Shown here: piece by piece, positions 28,132-36,707 of the stretch | Layout of the letters: each line of letters opens with the position of its first letter | How positions within the stretch are numbered: the stretch's first letter is position 1 | DNA from: Roseospirillum parvum | Lineage (GTDB): Bacteria > Pseudomonadota > Alphaproteobacteria > Rhodospirillales > Rhodospirillaceae | NCBI RefSeq assembly: GCF_900100455.1 | Contig: NZ_FNCV01000003.1 | Span: 248,001-312,000, forward strand | Direction of reading: 5' to 3' | Length of the DNA stretch: 64,000 bases | Program-made: the position numbers and the translations under genes | The notes under the pieces: model-generated | What the model was told of the DNA's origin: nothing | What the model saw: only the letters and a program-made list of their open reading frames with translations | The model's database searches: none

Positions 28132-29232
28132 CTACCCCCCGTAGCGGGCGACCAGCGCCTCGGCGATCTGCTCGGCGCCATCAGGCGGTTCCGGGCGCGG
28201 CCATGGCGCATCCTGGCGCATCAGGCGGCGCAACAGGCGCCCCACCCGGCCCGGGCCCAGAGCCTCCAGCGACACCATCTCCAGCGGCACATGGCGCGCC
28301 GTCCAGGCCAGCAGGCCCTCGGTTTCCGGCCAGTCCGGGCGCTCCTGGCAAAGCACCGGCGTGCCGACCAGCGCCGCCTCGGTCAGCGTGCCGTAGCCCG
28401 GCTTGGTGATCACCGCGTCGGCCGAGGCGATCAGGTCGGGCAGCGGACAGCCCTTGTCGTCACCCACGGCGACCATGTGCGGCGGCAAGCGGCGCGGTGT
28501 TTCCGGCCCCCGGGGAACGGCGTAGATCCAGCCCGGTTGCTCCGGCCAGGACCACACATCGATGCCCGAGGCCATGCCCCCGAAGGCAACCACGGCCAGC
28601 CGGTCCTCGTGGGCGATGCCCAGGGCGGCGCGCAGTTCGGGCCCCCGGGGCCGGCCGCGCCGGCACACCGGGCCGACCGGGACCAGATTGGGCAGGTCGG
28701 CCATGGGCAACGCCGGCTGGGGTGCGAAGAAGGCGTCGCAACCGGCGTAGATCTCGCGCATCAGGGCGATCAGGCTGTCCATCCCCGGTTCGTCGCCGCA
28801 GTAGGCGTCGAGGATGTCGGCCCAGTGGAACGGCCCCAGCCCCACCGCCGGCACCCCCAGGGCCTGGGCGGCGGCCAGACTCTGCGCCGGGATGCAGCCC
28901 AGCACCAGGTCCGGCGCCACGGCCCGGATGCGCCGCGCCTCGGCGACCAGGATGCGCCGCCAGTCGGCCGCCTGATGGCGATAGGCGGCGGCGCTGGCCG
29001 CCACCCGGACCCGGGTGGCGCTGTCCATGATCATGCCGAAGTCGCTGCCCTGGGGGATCAGGCGGAAGGGCACCTCCAGCCGGCTGGCCAGCCAATCGGC
29101 CGGCAGGTCGCCCTGGATGGTCACATCCAGCCCCGGACGACGGCGGGCCAGGGCATTGATCACCTGACAGGCGATGGCGCCATGCCCCAGGCCGTGCGGG
29201 GTGACGGCGCAATACAGGCGCTCCAGGGGCAT
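28132..29232 (-). CDS. MurG-like GT-B glycosyltransferase
   Basis: 366 residues. The N-terminus CAVTPHGLGHGAIACQVINAL has the glycine-rich GHG loop of GT-B enzymes. The C-terminal half has VVAFGGMASGID, ADAVITKPGYGTLTEAALVGTP and LCQERPDWPETEG, resembling the nucleotide-sugar-binding part of MurG and the N-terminal half of L-arabinokinase-like proteins. No transmembrane segment. Donor and acceptor are unknown. It starts 43 bases beyond the SprA-like gene in the same direction. Confidence 0.75.
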   Translation of the reverse strand: MPLERLYCAVTPHGLGHGAIACQVINALARRRPGLDVTIQGDLPADWLASRLEVPFRLIPQGSDFGMIMDSATRVRVAASAAAYRHQAADWRRILVAEARRIRAVAPDLVLGCIPAQSLAAAQALGVPAVGLGPFHWADILDAYCGDEPGMDSLIALMREIYAGCDAFFAPQPALPMADLPNLVPVGPVCRRGRPRGPELRAALGIAHEDRLAVVAFGGMASGIDVWSWPEQPGWIYAVPRGPETPRRLPPHMVAVGDDKGCPLPDLIASADAVITKPGYGTLTEAALVGTPVLCQERPDWPETEGLLAWTARHVPLEMVSLEALGPGRVGRLLRRLMRQDAPWPRPEPPDGAEQIAEALVARYGG

Positions 29233-29275
29233 GGCTTTTGGGGTCCGTGAGCAGGCGGCGGCCGGGGCGGCGGAA

Positions 29276-30040
29276 TCACGCCAGCAGATTGAGCAGGCTG
29301 CCCGGCCGGGTCAAGCCCTGCCCGCTGGCGCCGTCGTCGTTGCCCCGCATCGCCAGCCGTTGCTCGGCCAGCACCGCGTCCAGGCGGCCGGGCTGGGGAG
29401 TGGCCTCGGACTCCTCCCGCTCGGCGCGCTGTGCCTCGTTCTTCATCCGGGCCAGCTCAGCCTCGGCCTGGGCGGCGACGGCCTCGGCCTGGGCGGCCAC
29501 GGCGCGATCCTGGGGCGAGGGCTCGGCCGGGGCCAGGGCGGCCCGCTTGATCGCCTCCATCTTGCGGATGGTCGCCTCGGGGTCGCCGTTGACCGCACTG
29601 ACATCGATCGACACCTCGCCGGCCACCGCGTACTGCCGGCCGTCCGGGCCGGTCACCGTCTGGATGGAGGCCGGGCCGGTATAGGGGCCGCCAGCCGCCT
29701 GATGGGCCTGCTCGTGGGCCCGCACCTTGGCGTCGATGCGTTGCAGGCGGGCCACCTCGGCCTTTTCCTCGGGGCTCAGCTCGAAGGGATTGGCGGTGCC
29801 GCCCGGCTCGGGGGAGTCGTCCTGCCGCGCCAGACGGTCCACCTCGGCCAGCGTCTCGTCGGCCAGCCGGGCCCGCGACGGTCCGCTCAAGGGAGCCGGG
29901 CCGGCGGCTCCCCCGGGGCCGCCCCCCTGCCCCGGCGCCGCCACGTTGTCCGCCACCTTCGGCGCAACCGGAGACCCCACCGGCGCCACCGGCGGCGGCG
30001 GTTGAATCGGCTCGGCGGCCAGCGGCAGGATATAGGCCAT
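29276..30040 (-). CDS. SprA-related putative metalloprotease (HEQAH)
   Basis: 254 residues. A Pro/Gly-rich disordered N-terminus (1-75) is followed by a conserved block [20 protein letters not shown] then [11 protein letters not shown], containing HExxH (HEQAH), then the small domain [20 protein letters not shown] and a helical Ala/Glu-rich tail. This matches the SprA-related or CJM1_0395-type family of putative zinc metalloproteases. There is no signal peptide or membrane anchor. Function is unknown. Divergent from the adenylate cyclase gene. Confidence 0.75.
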   Translation of the reverse strand: MAYILPLAAEPIQPPPPVAPVGSPVAPKVADNVAAPGQGGGPGGAAGPAPLSGPSRARLADETLAEVDRLARQDDSPEPGGTANPFELSPEEKAEVARLQRIDAKVRAHEQAHQAAGGPYTGPASIQTVTGPDGRQYAVAGEVSIDVSAVNGDPEATIRKMEAIKRAALAPAEPSPQDRAVAAQAEAVAAQAEAELARMKNEAQRAEREESEATPQPGRLDAVLAEQRLAMRGNDDGASGQGLTRPGSLLNLLA

Positions 30041-30148
30041 CGCCTTTCCTCCCGACCTTGGTCAGGCGGAGGGTTCAAGGGTAATATCAGGCGGCCGGAG
30101 GGCGCCGACAACCCGCCCGCCTGCCTTCAAGGGGGGGACTCTGCCGCC

Positions 30149-32434
30149 ATGGCCTCGGAAACGCCGACCCGTCTGGGTCGCCTGCGCCGCGCCCTGCTGT
30201 CGTTGCGGGCGCTGCGCCTGCTGCTTACCGCCGGGCTGCTGGGCGGCGGCGCATGGCTCACCTGGAGCCAGCCCTATCTGGTTGATTTCACCCGCGAACA
30301 GGTCTGGGATGAACTGGTCTCCCGGGCCCCCCGCCAGCCCCCGGCCAACCTCCCCTTCCAGGTGCGGGTGATCGACATCGACGAGCGCAGCCTGGACCGC
30401 CACGGCCAGTGGCCCTGGCCGCGCACCCGCATCGCCCGCCTGCTCGACGAGCTGCGCGCCGCCGGGGCGCGGGTGGCGGTGATGGACACCATCTTCGCCG
30501 AGCCCGACCGCACCACCCTGGCCCGGGTGATCGACGACCTCTCGGCCGACCTGCCCGACTTTCAAAGCCCGCTGCCACCCACCGCCCTGGCCGCCCTGCC
30601 GGACAACGATCAGGTGCTGGTCCGCGCCCTTCGGCGGATGCCCACGGTGCTTGGCTTCAGCGTCACCGAAAGCCCGACCGAGGGCCGCCTGGACAGCCTG
30701 CCGCGCATCCGCTTCGACAATCGCCGCCACCAGCGCTATCTGCCGCGCTACGAGGGGAGCGTGGCCAGCCTGCCCGAGTTGCAGGCCGCCGCCGCCATGA
30801 ACGCCGCCCTGATCATGGTCACCGACCCCGATGGCGTGTTGCGCTGGGTGCCACTGCTGGTGCGGGCCGGGCCCGACAACGCCCCCACCCTGTCCTCGGC
30901 CGCCCTGGCCGTGGCCCTCGAGGCTCCCATCGCCGCCCACAGCCGGGATCGGGGGCTGGAGGCGGTCTCCATCGGCGCCTACACCATTCCCACCGACCGC
31001 TTCGGACGGATGCGGCTGTATGACAGTGGCAGCCGGCCGGATCGCTATGTCTCGGCGACCGACGTGCTGGACGGCACCCTGCCCGAAGGCGCCCTGGAAA
31101 ACGCCATCGTGGTGGTCGGCTCCAGCGCCGCCGGCCTCAAGGACATCCGCATCACCGCCCTGGAAGGCGCCGTGCCGGGGGTGGAAATCCACCTCCAGGC
31201 GCTGGAGCAAATCCTCGCCGGCCAGTTCCTGACCCGGCCGGACAGCGTACGTCAGGCCGAGCTGGCCGGCCTGATCGCCGTTTCCTTGCTCATGCTCGGG
31301 CTGGCCGCCACCCAGGGCGGCGCCGCCCAGGGCGGGCGGCGGAGCGTGCCCATCGCCCCGTGGATGATCGCCGTGATCGCCGCCGGGGGAGTCACCGCCA
31401 CCGCCCTGTGGGCCTTCCAGACCCGGGGCGTGCTGGTCGACCCGCTGTGGCCGGCCGGCACCGTGCTGCTGGCCGGGCTGGTCGAGCGGCTGATTCTGCT
31501 GGCCGAGGTGCACCGCGAGCGCAGCCGCATCCGCAACGCCTTCACCCGCTATCTGGCCCCGGCCCTGGTCGACCGGCTGTCGGCCGACCCCTCCATGCTG
31601 CGCCTGGGCGGCGACCGCCGCGACCTGACCGTGATGTTCGCCGACGTGCGCGGTTTCACCGCCATTTCCGAGCGCTTCTCCGACCGCCCGGAAGACCTGA
31701 CCCGGCTCATCAACCGCCTGCTCACCCCGCTGACCGAGGCGGTGCTGGCCGAGGGCGGCACGGTCGACAAGTACATGGGCGACTGCATCATGGCCTTCTG
31801 GAACGCCCCGGTGGACGTGGCCGACCACGCCCGGGCGGCCTGCCGCACCGCCCTTGCCTTCCGCCGCGCCATGGTCGGGATCAATGCCGAACTGAGCCAG
31901 GACCCCGGGTTGACCGGCCTGCTCGACGGGTTGGCCATCGGCACCGGCCTGAACAGCGGCACCTGCTTTGTCGGCAACATGGGGGCCGACCAGCGCTTCG
32001 ACTATTCGGTGATCGGCAACGCGGTCAACCTCGCCTCGCGCCTGGAGGGCCAGTGCAAGACCTATCTGGTCGACGTGGTGGTGGGCGAGGAAACCGCCCG
32101 GCTGGCCGGCGACGCCTTCCGCTTCTTCGAACTGGACCGGGTGGCGGTCAAGGGCATGCAGCGCCCAGCCGCCGTGTTCACCCTGCTCGCCGAGGCTCCG
32201 CCCGGCGCCGAGCCCGACCTCGACCGCCTGATCGACCGGCAAGGCGCCTTCCTGACCGCCTACCGAAGCCAGGACTGGGACGCCGCCGAGAGCCACCTGG
32301 AGGCCCTGAAGGACCACCCCGCCGCCGGCCCCGTGGCCCGCTACCTGGGCATGATGGCCGGCCGCCTCGCCGCCTTCCGCGCCACCCCTCCCGGCACCGA
32401 CTGGGACGGCACCTTCCGCGCCACCGAGAAGTGA
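30149..32434 (+). CDS. CHASE2-domain class III adenylate cyclase
   Basis: 761 residues. One transmembrane segment near residues 25-45, a periplasmic CHASE2 sensor domain (about 50-375; VRVIDIDERSLDRHGQWPWP, VVVGSSAAGLKDI), two or three C-terminal membrane segments (LAGLIAVSLLMLGLAA, APWMIAVIAAGGV, PLWPAGTVLLAGLV), then a cyclase catalytic domain with metal aspartates in VMFADVRGFT and DKYMGDCIMAFW and the transition-state residues in GNAVNLASRLEG. The product is most likely cAMP; guanylate cyclase cannot be excluded from sequence. Start 30149 (MASETPTRLG) follows a GGGGGG-rich binding site. The downstream target might be the cyclic-nucleotide protein at 47572-48162. Confidence 0.9.
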   Translation: MASETPTRLGRLRRALLSLRALRLLLTAGLLGGGAWLTWSQPYLVDFTREQVWDELVSRAPRQPPANLPFQVRVIDIDERSLDRHGQWPWPRTRIARLLDELRAAGARVAVMDTIFAEPDRTTLARVIDDLSADLPDFQSPLPPTALAALPDNDQVLVRALRRMPTVLGFSVTESPTEGRLDSLPRIRFDNRRHQRYLPRYEGSVASLPELQAAAAMNAALIMVTDPDGVLRWVPLLVRAGPDNAPTLSSAALAVALEAPIAAHSRDRGLEAVSIGAYTIPTDRFGRMRLYDSGSRPDRYVSATDVLDGTLPEGALENAIVVVGSSAAGLKDIRITALEGAVPGVEIHLQALEQILAGQFLTRPDSVRQAELAGLIAVSLLMLGLAATQGGAAQGGRRSVPIAPWMIAVIAAGGVTATALWAFQTRGVLVDPLWPAGTVLLAGLVERLILLAEVHRERSRIRNAFTRYLAPALVDRLSADPSMLRLGGDRRDLTVMFADVRGFTAISERFSDRPEDLTRLINRLLTPLTEAVLAEGGTVDKYMGDCIMAFWNAPVDVADHARAACRTALAFRRAMVGINAELSQDPGLTGLLDGLAIGTGLNSGTCFVGNMGADQRFDYSVIGNAVNLASRLEGQCKTYLVDVVVGEETARLAGDAFRFFELDRVAVKGMQRPAAVFTLLAEAPPGAEPDLDRLIDRQGAFLTAYRSQDWDAAESHLEALKDHPAAGPVARYLGMMAGRLAAFRATPPGTDWDGTFRATEK

Positions 32435-32465
32435 TCCGCCGCATCCCGGCGAGACGAGGCAGAGG

Positions 32466-32524
32466 CAAAGGGGCGCTGCCCCTTTGAACCCCGCTGGGGA
32501 GGCCGGGAGGCCTCCCCAGACCCC
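32466..32524 (+). repeat. Double-hairpin element, copy A
   Basis: Hairpin 1 is CAAAGGGGC-GCT-GCCCCTTTG (32466-32486), linker AACCCCGC, hairpin 2 has 10-bp arms TGGGGAGGCC/GGCCTCCCCA (32495-32518), then GACCCC. The same order is found in copies B, C and D. It lies in the convergent gap after the cyclase gene. Confidence 0.85.
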
Positions 32525-32534
32525 ACCATGAGTC

Positions 32535-32596
32535 AAAGCCGTGAAGAGGGGGGTATCCGAGCGCGCGCGCTCGGATACCCCCCTCTTCACGGCTTT
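32535..32596. repeat. Perfect 62-bp palindrome
   Basis: Both arms (32535-32565 and 32566-32596) are exact reverse complements, starting AAAGCCGTGAAGAGGG on the left and ending CCCTCTTCACGGCTTT on the right, centred in an alternating GC run (32561-32570). It sits between inverted copies A and B of the double-hairpin element and between convergent genes. As RNA it would form a very stable hairpin in either direction. Confidence 0.95.
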
Positions 32597-32606
32597 AAGT
32601 CGCGGC

Positions 32607-32668
32607 GGGGGTCCGGGGGGGCCCCTGGTCCCCCCGGCGGGGGTTCCAAGGGGGCAGCGCCCCCTTGG
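32607..32668 (-). repeat. Double-hairpin element, copy B (inverted relative to A)
   Basis: On the reverse strand: hairpin 1 CCAAGGGGGC-GCT-GCCCCCTTGG (32646-32668), linker AACCCCCGC, hairpin 2 with arms CCGGGGGG/CCCCCCGG (32613-32637), then ACCCCC. Stems differ from copy A at paired positions, so base pairing is kept. Flanking GGCAGAG sequence is also shared with copy A. Confidence 0.85.
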
Positions 32669-32698
32669 CTCTGCCGCGTCCCGGCGGGATGTGGGGGA

Positions 32699-34279
32699 TC
32701 AGCTTGACGGGATCAGGAACATGCCTTGGCGGTATTGTTCCTCGCTGACCTGGGCCGAGGTCAGGCAGGCCTGGAACATGGCCCGAGTGCCGTCCTGTTC
32801 GCAGCGCCTGAGCAGCTTGCCCACCTGATCGGCCTGTCCGCTCCGGCGGTGCACGGTGATGGCGTAGGGCACAATGGTCACCGGGTCGCCGTACACCTGT
32901 CGCGCCTTGTCGAGGGTGGCCACGGCGCGGTCGGTGCGGCCCTGCTCCAGTTCCAGTTCGGCCATGTTGCGATAGACAGACCACGGCACCTCGGGATCGC
33001 GCATGGCCAACTCCAGGTTCTGGCGCGCCTTGTCGCGCCGCCCCTGCATCTTGCGCACCTCGAAGAAGGCCAGCCGCGGATAGGGCGCGTTCTCGGTCGG
33101 GCTGCCGACCGAGGTGCGCGCGGCGGCCAGGGCCGGGTCCACCTCGCCGGCATAGATCTGCTTGCGGGCCTGGGAGGCGGCCTCGTAATGGGCCAGCACG
33201 GTGCCGGTCACCCCGCCGCCGTGGATCGCCTTCCAGGCATCCTCGGTGAAGCGGCGGCGGCGGTCGTCGCGATGGAACTGGCGGATGTATTCGCTGACCT
33301 GCTCCTTGCGCTCCTCGGCCGAGCGGTGCTCGCGGGCGGTATCCGAGGTGGATATCCAGGCGGCGCCGACCTGGATCAACCCGGCGGCGGCCTCGATGGC
33401 ATCGCCGGTGCTCATCGAGCCGGTGGCTCCACCCTCGGCCAGCTTCATCACCGAATTGGACAGCGCCTCCTGGTTGGCCGGGTCGTCGAGCACGCTCTGC
33501 GCCTCGGCCCGCTCCTCGATCAACTTTTCGTAGGCGATCAGCACGTCCATCACCCGGCTCATGCCGGTGGGATTGTAGCCCGCCTTGGTCATCAGGTCGG
33601 TGCCCAGAAAGTCGGCCTGATCCTCCTGGTCGCGGGTCCAGGCCGGGCCGACCACGGTCTCGCTGACCAGATAGACGGCGCGCGCCGCCTGGGTGGTGCT
33701 GTTCAGACTGCTGACCACATCCGAACCGGCCATCTGACCGAGCAGCATGGTCGCCCCGTTCAAGGCATTCAGGCCCTTGGCCAGATCATCCTGGGTTTCC
33801 AGGAAGCTGTCGCTGTCGTGGTGCCCATAGAGGATGTGCGACAGCTCGTGGCCGAGCACGGCGGCGATTTCGTCCTCGCTCTTGAATTCGCGCAGCAGGC
33901 CAAGCGGGATCAGGATGCCGCCCCCCTTGGTGGCCACGGTGGTGAAGTCGTTGTTGGGCAGCACGAAGGCACGGGCCTGACAGTCGGGCCGCGGCGAGGC
34001 GGCGACCAGCCGTTTCAGGATGCCGTTCATGTAGGCTTCCAGACGCGGCTCGCGAACCACGCCCAGGCCGAAGTCGACCCGGGCCATCTGCACCGCGTCG
34101 GCGCCATCGCCGCCACAGGGACCGGTCGGGGCGTCGGCCGTCATCTCCTCGTAATGGGAGGTGGTCACCTCCGGGCCGCCGTCGGACAGGCCGAGGGACT
34201 CGCCGGCCTCGTCCAGGGTCTGGCAGCCGCCCAGGGTGAGCCCGGCGCCAAGGGTCAGGGCAAGGACGAAACGGCTCAT
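32699..34279 (-). CDS. M48 family metalloprotease with C-terminal repeats (BepA-like)
   Basis: 526 residues. A lipoprotein signal (MSRFVLALTLGAGLTLGGC, lipobox LGGC) predicts a lipid-anchored periplasmic protein. The catalytic zinc site is GHELSHILYGHH (HExxH) with the downstream glutamate in DQEDQADFLG. The C-terminal 150 residues are helical and TPR-like (YRNMAELELEQGRTDRA). This architecture resembles BepA/LoiP-type envelope quality-control proteases. The start at 34279 overlaps the upstream secreted-protein gene by four bases. Confidence 0.87.
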   Translation of the reverse strand: MSRFVLALTLGAGLTLGGCQTLDEAGESLGLSDGGPEVTTSHYEEMTADAPTGPCGGDGADAVQMARVDFGLGVVREPRLEAYMNGILKRLVAASPRPDCQARAFVLPNNDFTTVATKGGGILIPLGLLREFKSEDEIAAVLGHELSHILYGHHDSDSFLETQDDLAKGLNALNGATMLLGQMAGSDVVSSLNSTTQAARAVYLVSETVVGPAWTRDQEDQADFLGTDLMTKAGYNPTGMSRVMDVLIAYEKLIEERAEAQSVLDDPANQEALSNSVMKLAEGGATGSMSTGDAIEAAAGLIQVGAAWISTSDTAREHRSAEERKEQVSEYIRQFHRDDRRRRFTEDAWKAIHGGGVTGTVLAHYEAASQARKQIYAGEVDPALAAARTSVGSPTENAPYPRLAFFEVRKMQGRRDKARQNLELAMRDPEVPWSVYRNMAELELEQGRTDRAVATLDKARQVYGDPVTIVPYAITVHRRSGQADQVGKLLRRCEQDGTRAMFQACLTSAQVSEEQYRQGMFLIPSS

Positions 34280-34662
34280 TCCGCACACCCCTCGCCCAGG
34301 CCGCGCGAGCCGAACTCCACCGTCGAGCCCTTCATCTCGGGCTCGCAGGCGATGTCCAGCGACAGGGTGCGGTCGGTCTCCACATCGTCGGCGATGACCC
34401 AGTATTCGGCGCCATTCACCTTGAGCAGCACCATGCCGTTGCCGCTGGCTTTCAGCACCGGGGTCGGGAAGGAAAAGTCGCCGGCACTGGCGGTGCCCAC
34501 CGGATCGGCCATTTCGTCGGTCGAGGAAAACAGGTCCAGGGGCTCGTAGGCCAAACCGACCACGTTGACCCCGGTGCCCTCGGCCACGGCCGCTCCGCCG
34601 GACCACAATGCCGTGCCCACAACGGCCGCCGCCAGGCCGCTCCGCCAGTTGAACATGCGCAT
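34276..34662 (-). CDS. Small secreted protein coupled to the M48 protease
   Basis: 128 residues from ATG 34662, chosen because GGAAGGAACC precedes it and it yields a clean Sec signal peptide (MRMFNWRSGLAAAVVGTAL.. ending GGAAVA-EG). The mature part is short and beta-like (NGMVLLKVNGAEYWVIADDV) with two cysteines (DIACEP, GEGCAE) that could form a disulfide. No family recognised. Its stop overlaps the protease start (ATGA), so it may be a substrate, chaperone or partner of that protease (inference). Confidence 0.72.
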   Translation of the reverse strand: MRMFNWRSGLAAAVVGTALWSGGAAVAEGTGVNVVGLAYEPLDLFSSTDEMADPVGTASAGDFSFPTPVLKASGNGMVLLKVNGAEYWVIADDVETDRTLSLDIACEPEMKGSTVEFGSRGLGEGCAE

Positions 34663-34879
34663 GCTTCGGGTTCCTTCCAAATGCGCGCCGGCGGACGTGT
34701 CGGACCCGTTCAGGCCGTGCAAACCCGATCAGGCATCCGTGGCCCGCCCCCCGACAGGTCTCCACGGTTTTCGTGATATAGACTAAGGGGCGGACACGTT
34801 GTTCTTCAACGCCAATACGCAATCCGGCGCGGGAATGACCCATCGCCGGGCGGCACCGTCCCCCGGTTCCCGACCCAAT

Positions 34880-35116
34880 TCAGCCCGACTCGGAACCGGT
34901 CTGGGCGATGGCGCCGACGGCACGCAGCACTTCCTGACAATAGAGGTGGTGTGCCTCCGGCAGGCCGGACGGCGTCGCCAGCCAGAAAGCCAGCACCACC
35001 GTGCTGGCGCCACCGCCGAAACGGCCGACCAGATGAGATGCCAGATCGACCAGAAGATCGACCTGGCAGGCCGGCAGGTCGGCGCGGATCGGCTCGCCGG
35101 GGGGGGCCGCCGACAT
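34880..35116 (-). CDS. Small protein downstream of LuxR (78 aa), unknown
   Basis: 78 residues; starts ATG 35116 directly after the stop of the 79-residue gene (TAG then ATG with no gap). Third codon positions are GC-rich, as in real genes here. Contains LLVDLASHLVGRFGGG, STVVLAFWLATPSG and HHLYCQEVLRAVGAI; helical, one hydrophobic stretch, two cysteines. No family recognised. Confidence 0.5.
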   Translation of the reverse strand: MSAAPPGEPIRADLPACQVDLLVDLASHLVGRFGGGASTVVLAFWLATPSGLPEAHHLYCQEVLRAVGAIAQTGSESG

Positions 35117-35356
35117 CTAGTGTACCTGCCGAGGCGCGGGGTGGAGTGGAGGTGGCTCGCTTTCCGTGCCGGCGGCACGGGCTTCGTGGGCGGCGGTCAT
35201 CGCCAACTCGATGAGAAACGCCAGTTCCCGGCACGATGGGCAATTCATGGTCAGGGCCATGGTGCGCAGACAGTTGAGGTGCTCGTGGATGAAGGCAAGA
35301 TCTTCCAGGACCCGGCAATCGCCTGTCGGCGGTTCGTTGTCCATCATCGAGGGCAT
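35117..35356 (-). CDS. Small CxxC protein downstream of LuxR (79 aa), unknown
   Basis: 79 residues from ATG 35356, preceded by GGAGAG eight bases upstream; the frame is open further 5' but lacks a better start. Helical with DCRVLEDLAFIHEHLNCL and a CPSC pair in MNCPSCRELAFLI, which could bind metal or be redox active. Abuts the 78-residue gene, so the pair is probably translated together. Sits 178 bases after luxR on the same strand. Function unknown. Confidence 0.5.
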   Translation of the reverse strand: MPSMMDNEPPTGDCRVLEDLAFIHEHLNCLRTMALTMNCPSCRELAFLIELAMTAAHEARAAGTESEPPPLHPAPRQVH

Positions 35357-35506
35357 GGGTCGAACTCTCCACTGGCAACGTTGAAATCGCGGCACACAAA
35401 GGGGTGTCCCGCAAGATGGGACACGGAATCGATGTCGGTTCACTCGTCGCAGGGGATCCGTGGCCCCTTCTCCACAGGGTGACGGTGCCTCGGCGGGGCG
35501 GCAAAG

Positions 35507-35522
35507 TCGTAAGAAGTTACGA
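35507..35522. promoter_or_regulatory. Inverted repeat after luxR
   Basis: TCGTAA-GAAG-TTACGA, a perfect 6-bp stem with GAAG loop, lies 12 bases past the luxR stop and 150 bases before the small CxxC gene. It may be a weak terminator or a protein-binding site; it does not match the usual lux-box pattern. Confidence 0.35.
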
Positions 35523-35534
35523 TGCCATCCCGCC

Positions 35535-36317
35535 TCACGGTTCGATCAGCCCCAGGCGCAGGGCCTTGGCCACCGCCTGGGGCTTGGAGAAGCTGTCCAG
35601 CTTGCGCAGCGCCTTGTAGGTGTGATGCAGCACCGTGCGTTCGCCGATGCCCAGGATCAGGCTGATTTCGGCGGCCGTCTTGCCATCGGCGGTCCAGGTC
35701 AGGACCTCGCGCTCGCGCGGGCTTAAAGAGGGGCTGGACGGGGCCAGGGTTCCCTCCAGGCCAGCCAACAGCGGCTGAAGATGCAGGCTGAACAGATGCA
35801 GGGCGTGGGCCTGCTCGGCGACCAGACGCTTGAAATCCGCCGGCCCGGCGCGCGAGATGACCGACATCAGCGCGAACTCCCCGCCCGGCCCGTAGACCGG
35901 CAGGGTGACCCCGCGTCGCACCTGATGATCGCAGGCGGCATTCAGGAAACCGCGCGTCGGGTCGGCATGGGTTTCGGCCAGTTGCTCGGCGTCCCAGGCG
36001 TAGGGCAGCCGGCGGCGCAGGGTTTCCACCACCACCGGATCGATGGCGCCGAAGTCCTCGCTCAGGTAGGTCGCGACCCAGTCGGGGGGAAAGCGGTTCA
36101 GGAACAGCGGCGGCACGGCCCACATGTCGTGCCCGCCGCGCCGGGGATTGAAGGCCCGCCCGCTGAACCACGCATAGCCGTCGAACCCGGCGCCGCCAAT
36201 CAGATCGGCCAGCCAGCGCTCCAGACGCGGCACGGCCTCGTCCGTGGGCGTCGCGTCGACCAGCGAGCCCAACCTGTCGGCCATTTCGGCAGGATTGATC
36301 AGGAGGTTTCGGCCCAT
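35535..36317 (-). CDS. LuxR-family autoinducer-binding regulator (solo)
   Basis: 260 residues from ATG 36317, which has GGGAGGGG upstream. The N-terminal autoinducer-binding domain keeps residues that contact acyl-homoserine lactones in TraR/LasR-type proteins: aromatic YAWFSGRAF, the Asp-Pro pair in GAIDPVV and a following Trp in PYAWD. The C-terminal HTH reads LSPREREVLTWTADGKTAAEI then GIGERTVLHHTYKALRKL. No luxI synthase is present in the window, so it may be a solo responding to its own signal from elsewhere, to foreign signals or to another ligand. Confidence 0.87.
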   Translation of the reverse strand: MGRNLLINPAEMADRLGSLVDATPTDEAVPRLERWLADLIGGAGFDGYAWFSGRAFNPRRGGHDMWAVPPLFLNRFPPDWVATYLSEDFGAIDPVVVETLRRRLPYAWDAEQLAETHADPTRGFLNAACDHQVRRGVTLPVYGPGGEFALMSVISRAGPADFKRLVAEQAHALHLFSLHLQPLLAGLEGTLAPSSPSLSPREREVLTWTADGKTAAEISLILGIGERTVLHHTYKALRKLDSFSKPQAVAKALRLGLIEP

Positions 36318-36467
36318 CGTCCAGCGCCCCTCCCGAGCGTGGCGAGGCGCCGCTGGCGCCGCCGGCGGCACCGTATCGTGCCGTCGGAAACCACCTTCAA
36401 CGCCGATCAGAAAGCCCCCAGACCACAAGAGGATGATGGTCCCGGCTGATCGGCGTCAAGGCGGAAA

Positions 36468-36544
<77 letters not shown>

Positions 36545-36707
36545 ACCTCATGGTGCCCGCCACCTCGCCCCGGCTGCCCCATTCGATCACTCAAACAGGG
36601 GAGCGGTGGACTTGGCGGCGGCGCCAAGGGGGCGCACTATAGCCGCCGTCCCGGGGCGACGCAACACGCCATTTGGCGCCTTTTTGCGGCTTTTCACGCG
36701 GCCCCGT

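Noticed and set aside
32001-32060. Cyclase residue change (IGN rather than IGD) suggesting altered substrate
   Set aside because: Other class III cyclases, including mammalian ones, have Asn there, so it is not evidence of a new activity.
30062-32590. Very long open frame antisense to the cyclase (and similar ones opposite holB and ntrY)
   Set aside because: High GC removes stop codons on the antisense strand; the translations are Gly/Gln/Arg/His-rich with no domains, and the sense genes are clear.
34880-35356. Toxin-antitoxin pair
   Set aside because: Two small coupled genes, but neither looks like a known toxin or antitoxin and they follow a LuxR regulator.
36667-36685. Hairpin plus T-run (CGCCA..TGGCG then TTTTT) as terminator
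   Set aside because: The T-run is on the forward strand while tRNA-Pro and merR are both reverse, so it would not end either transcript.
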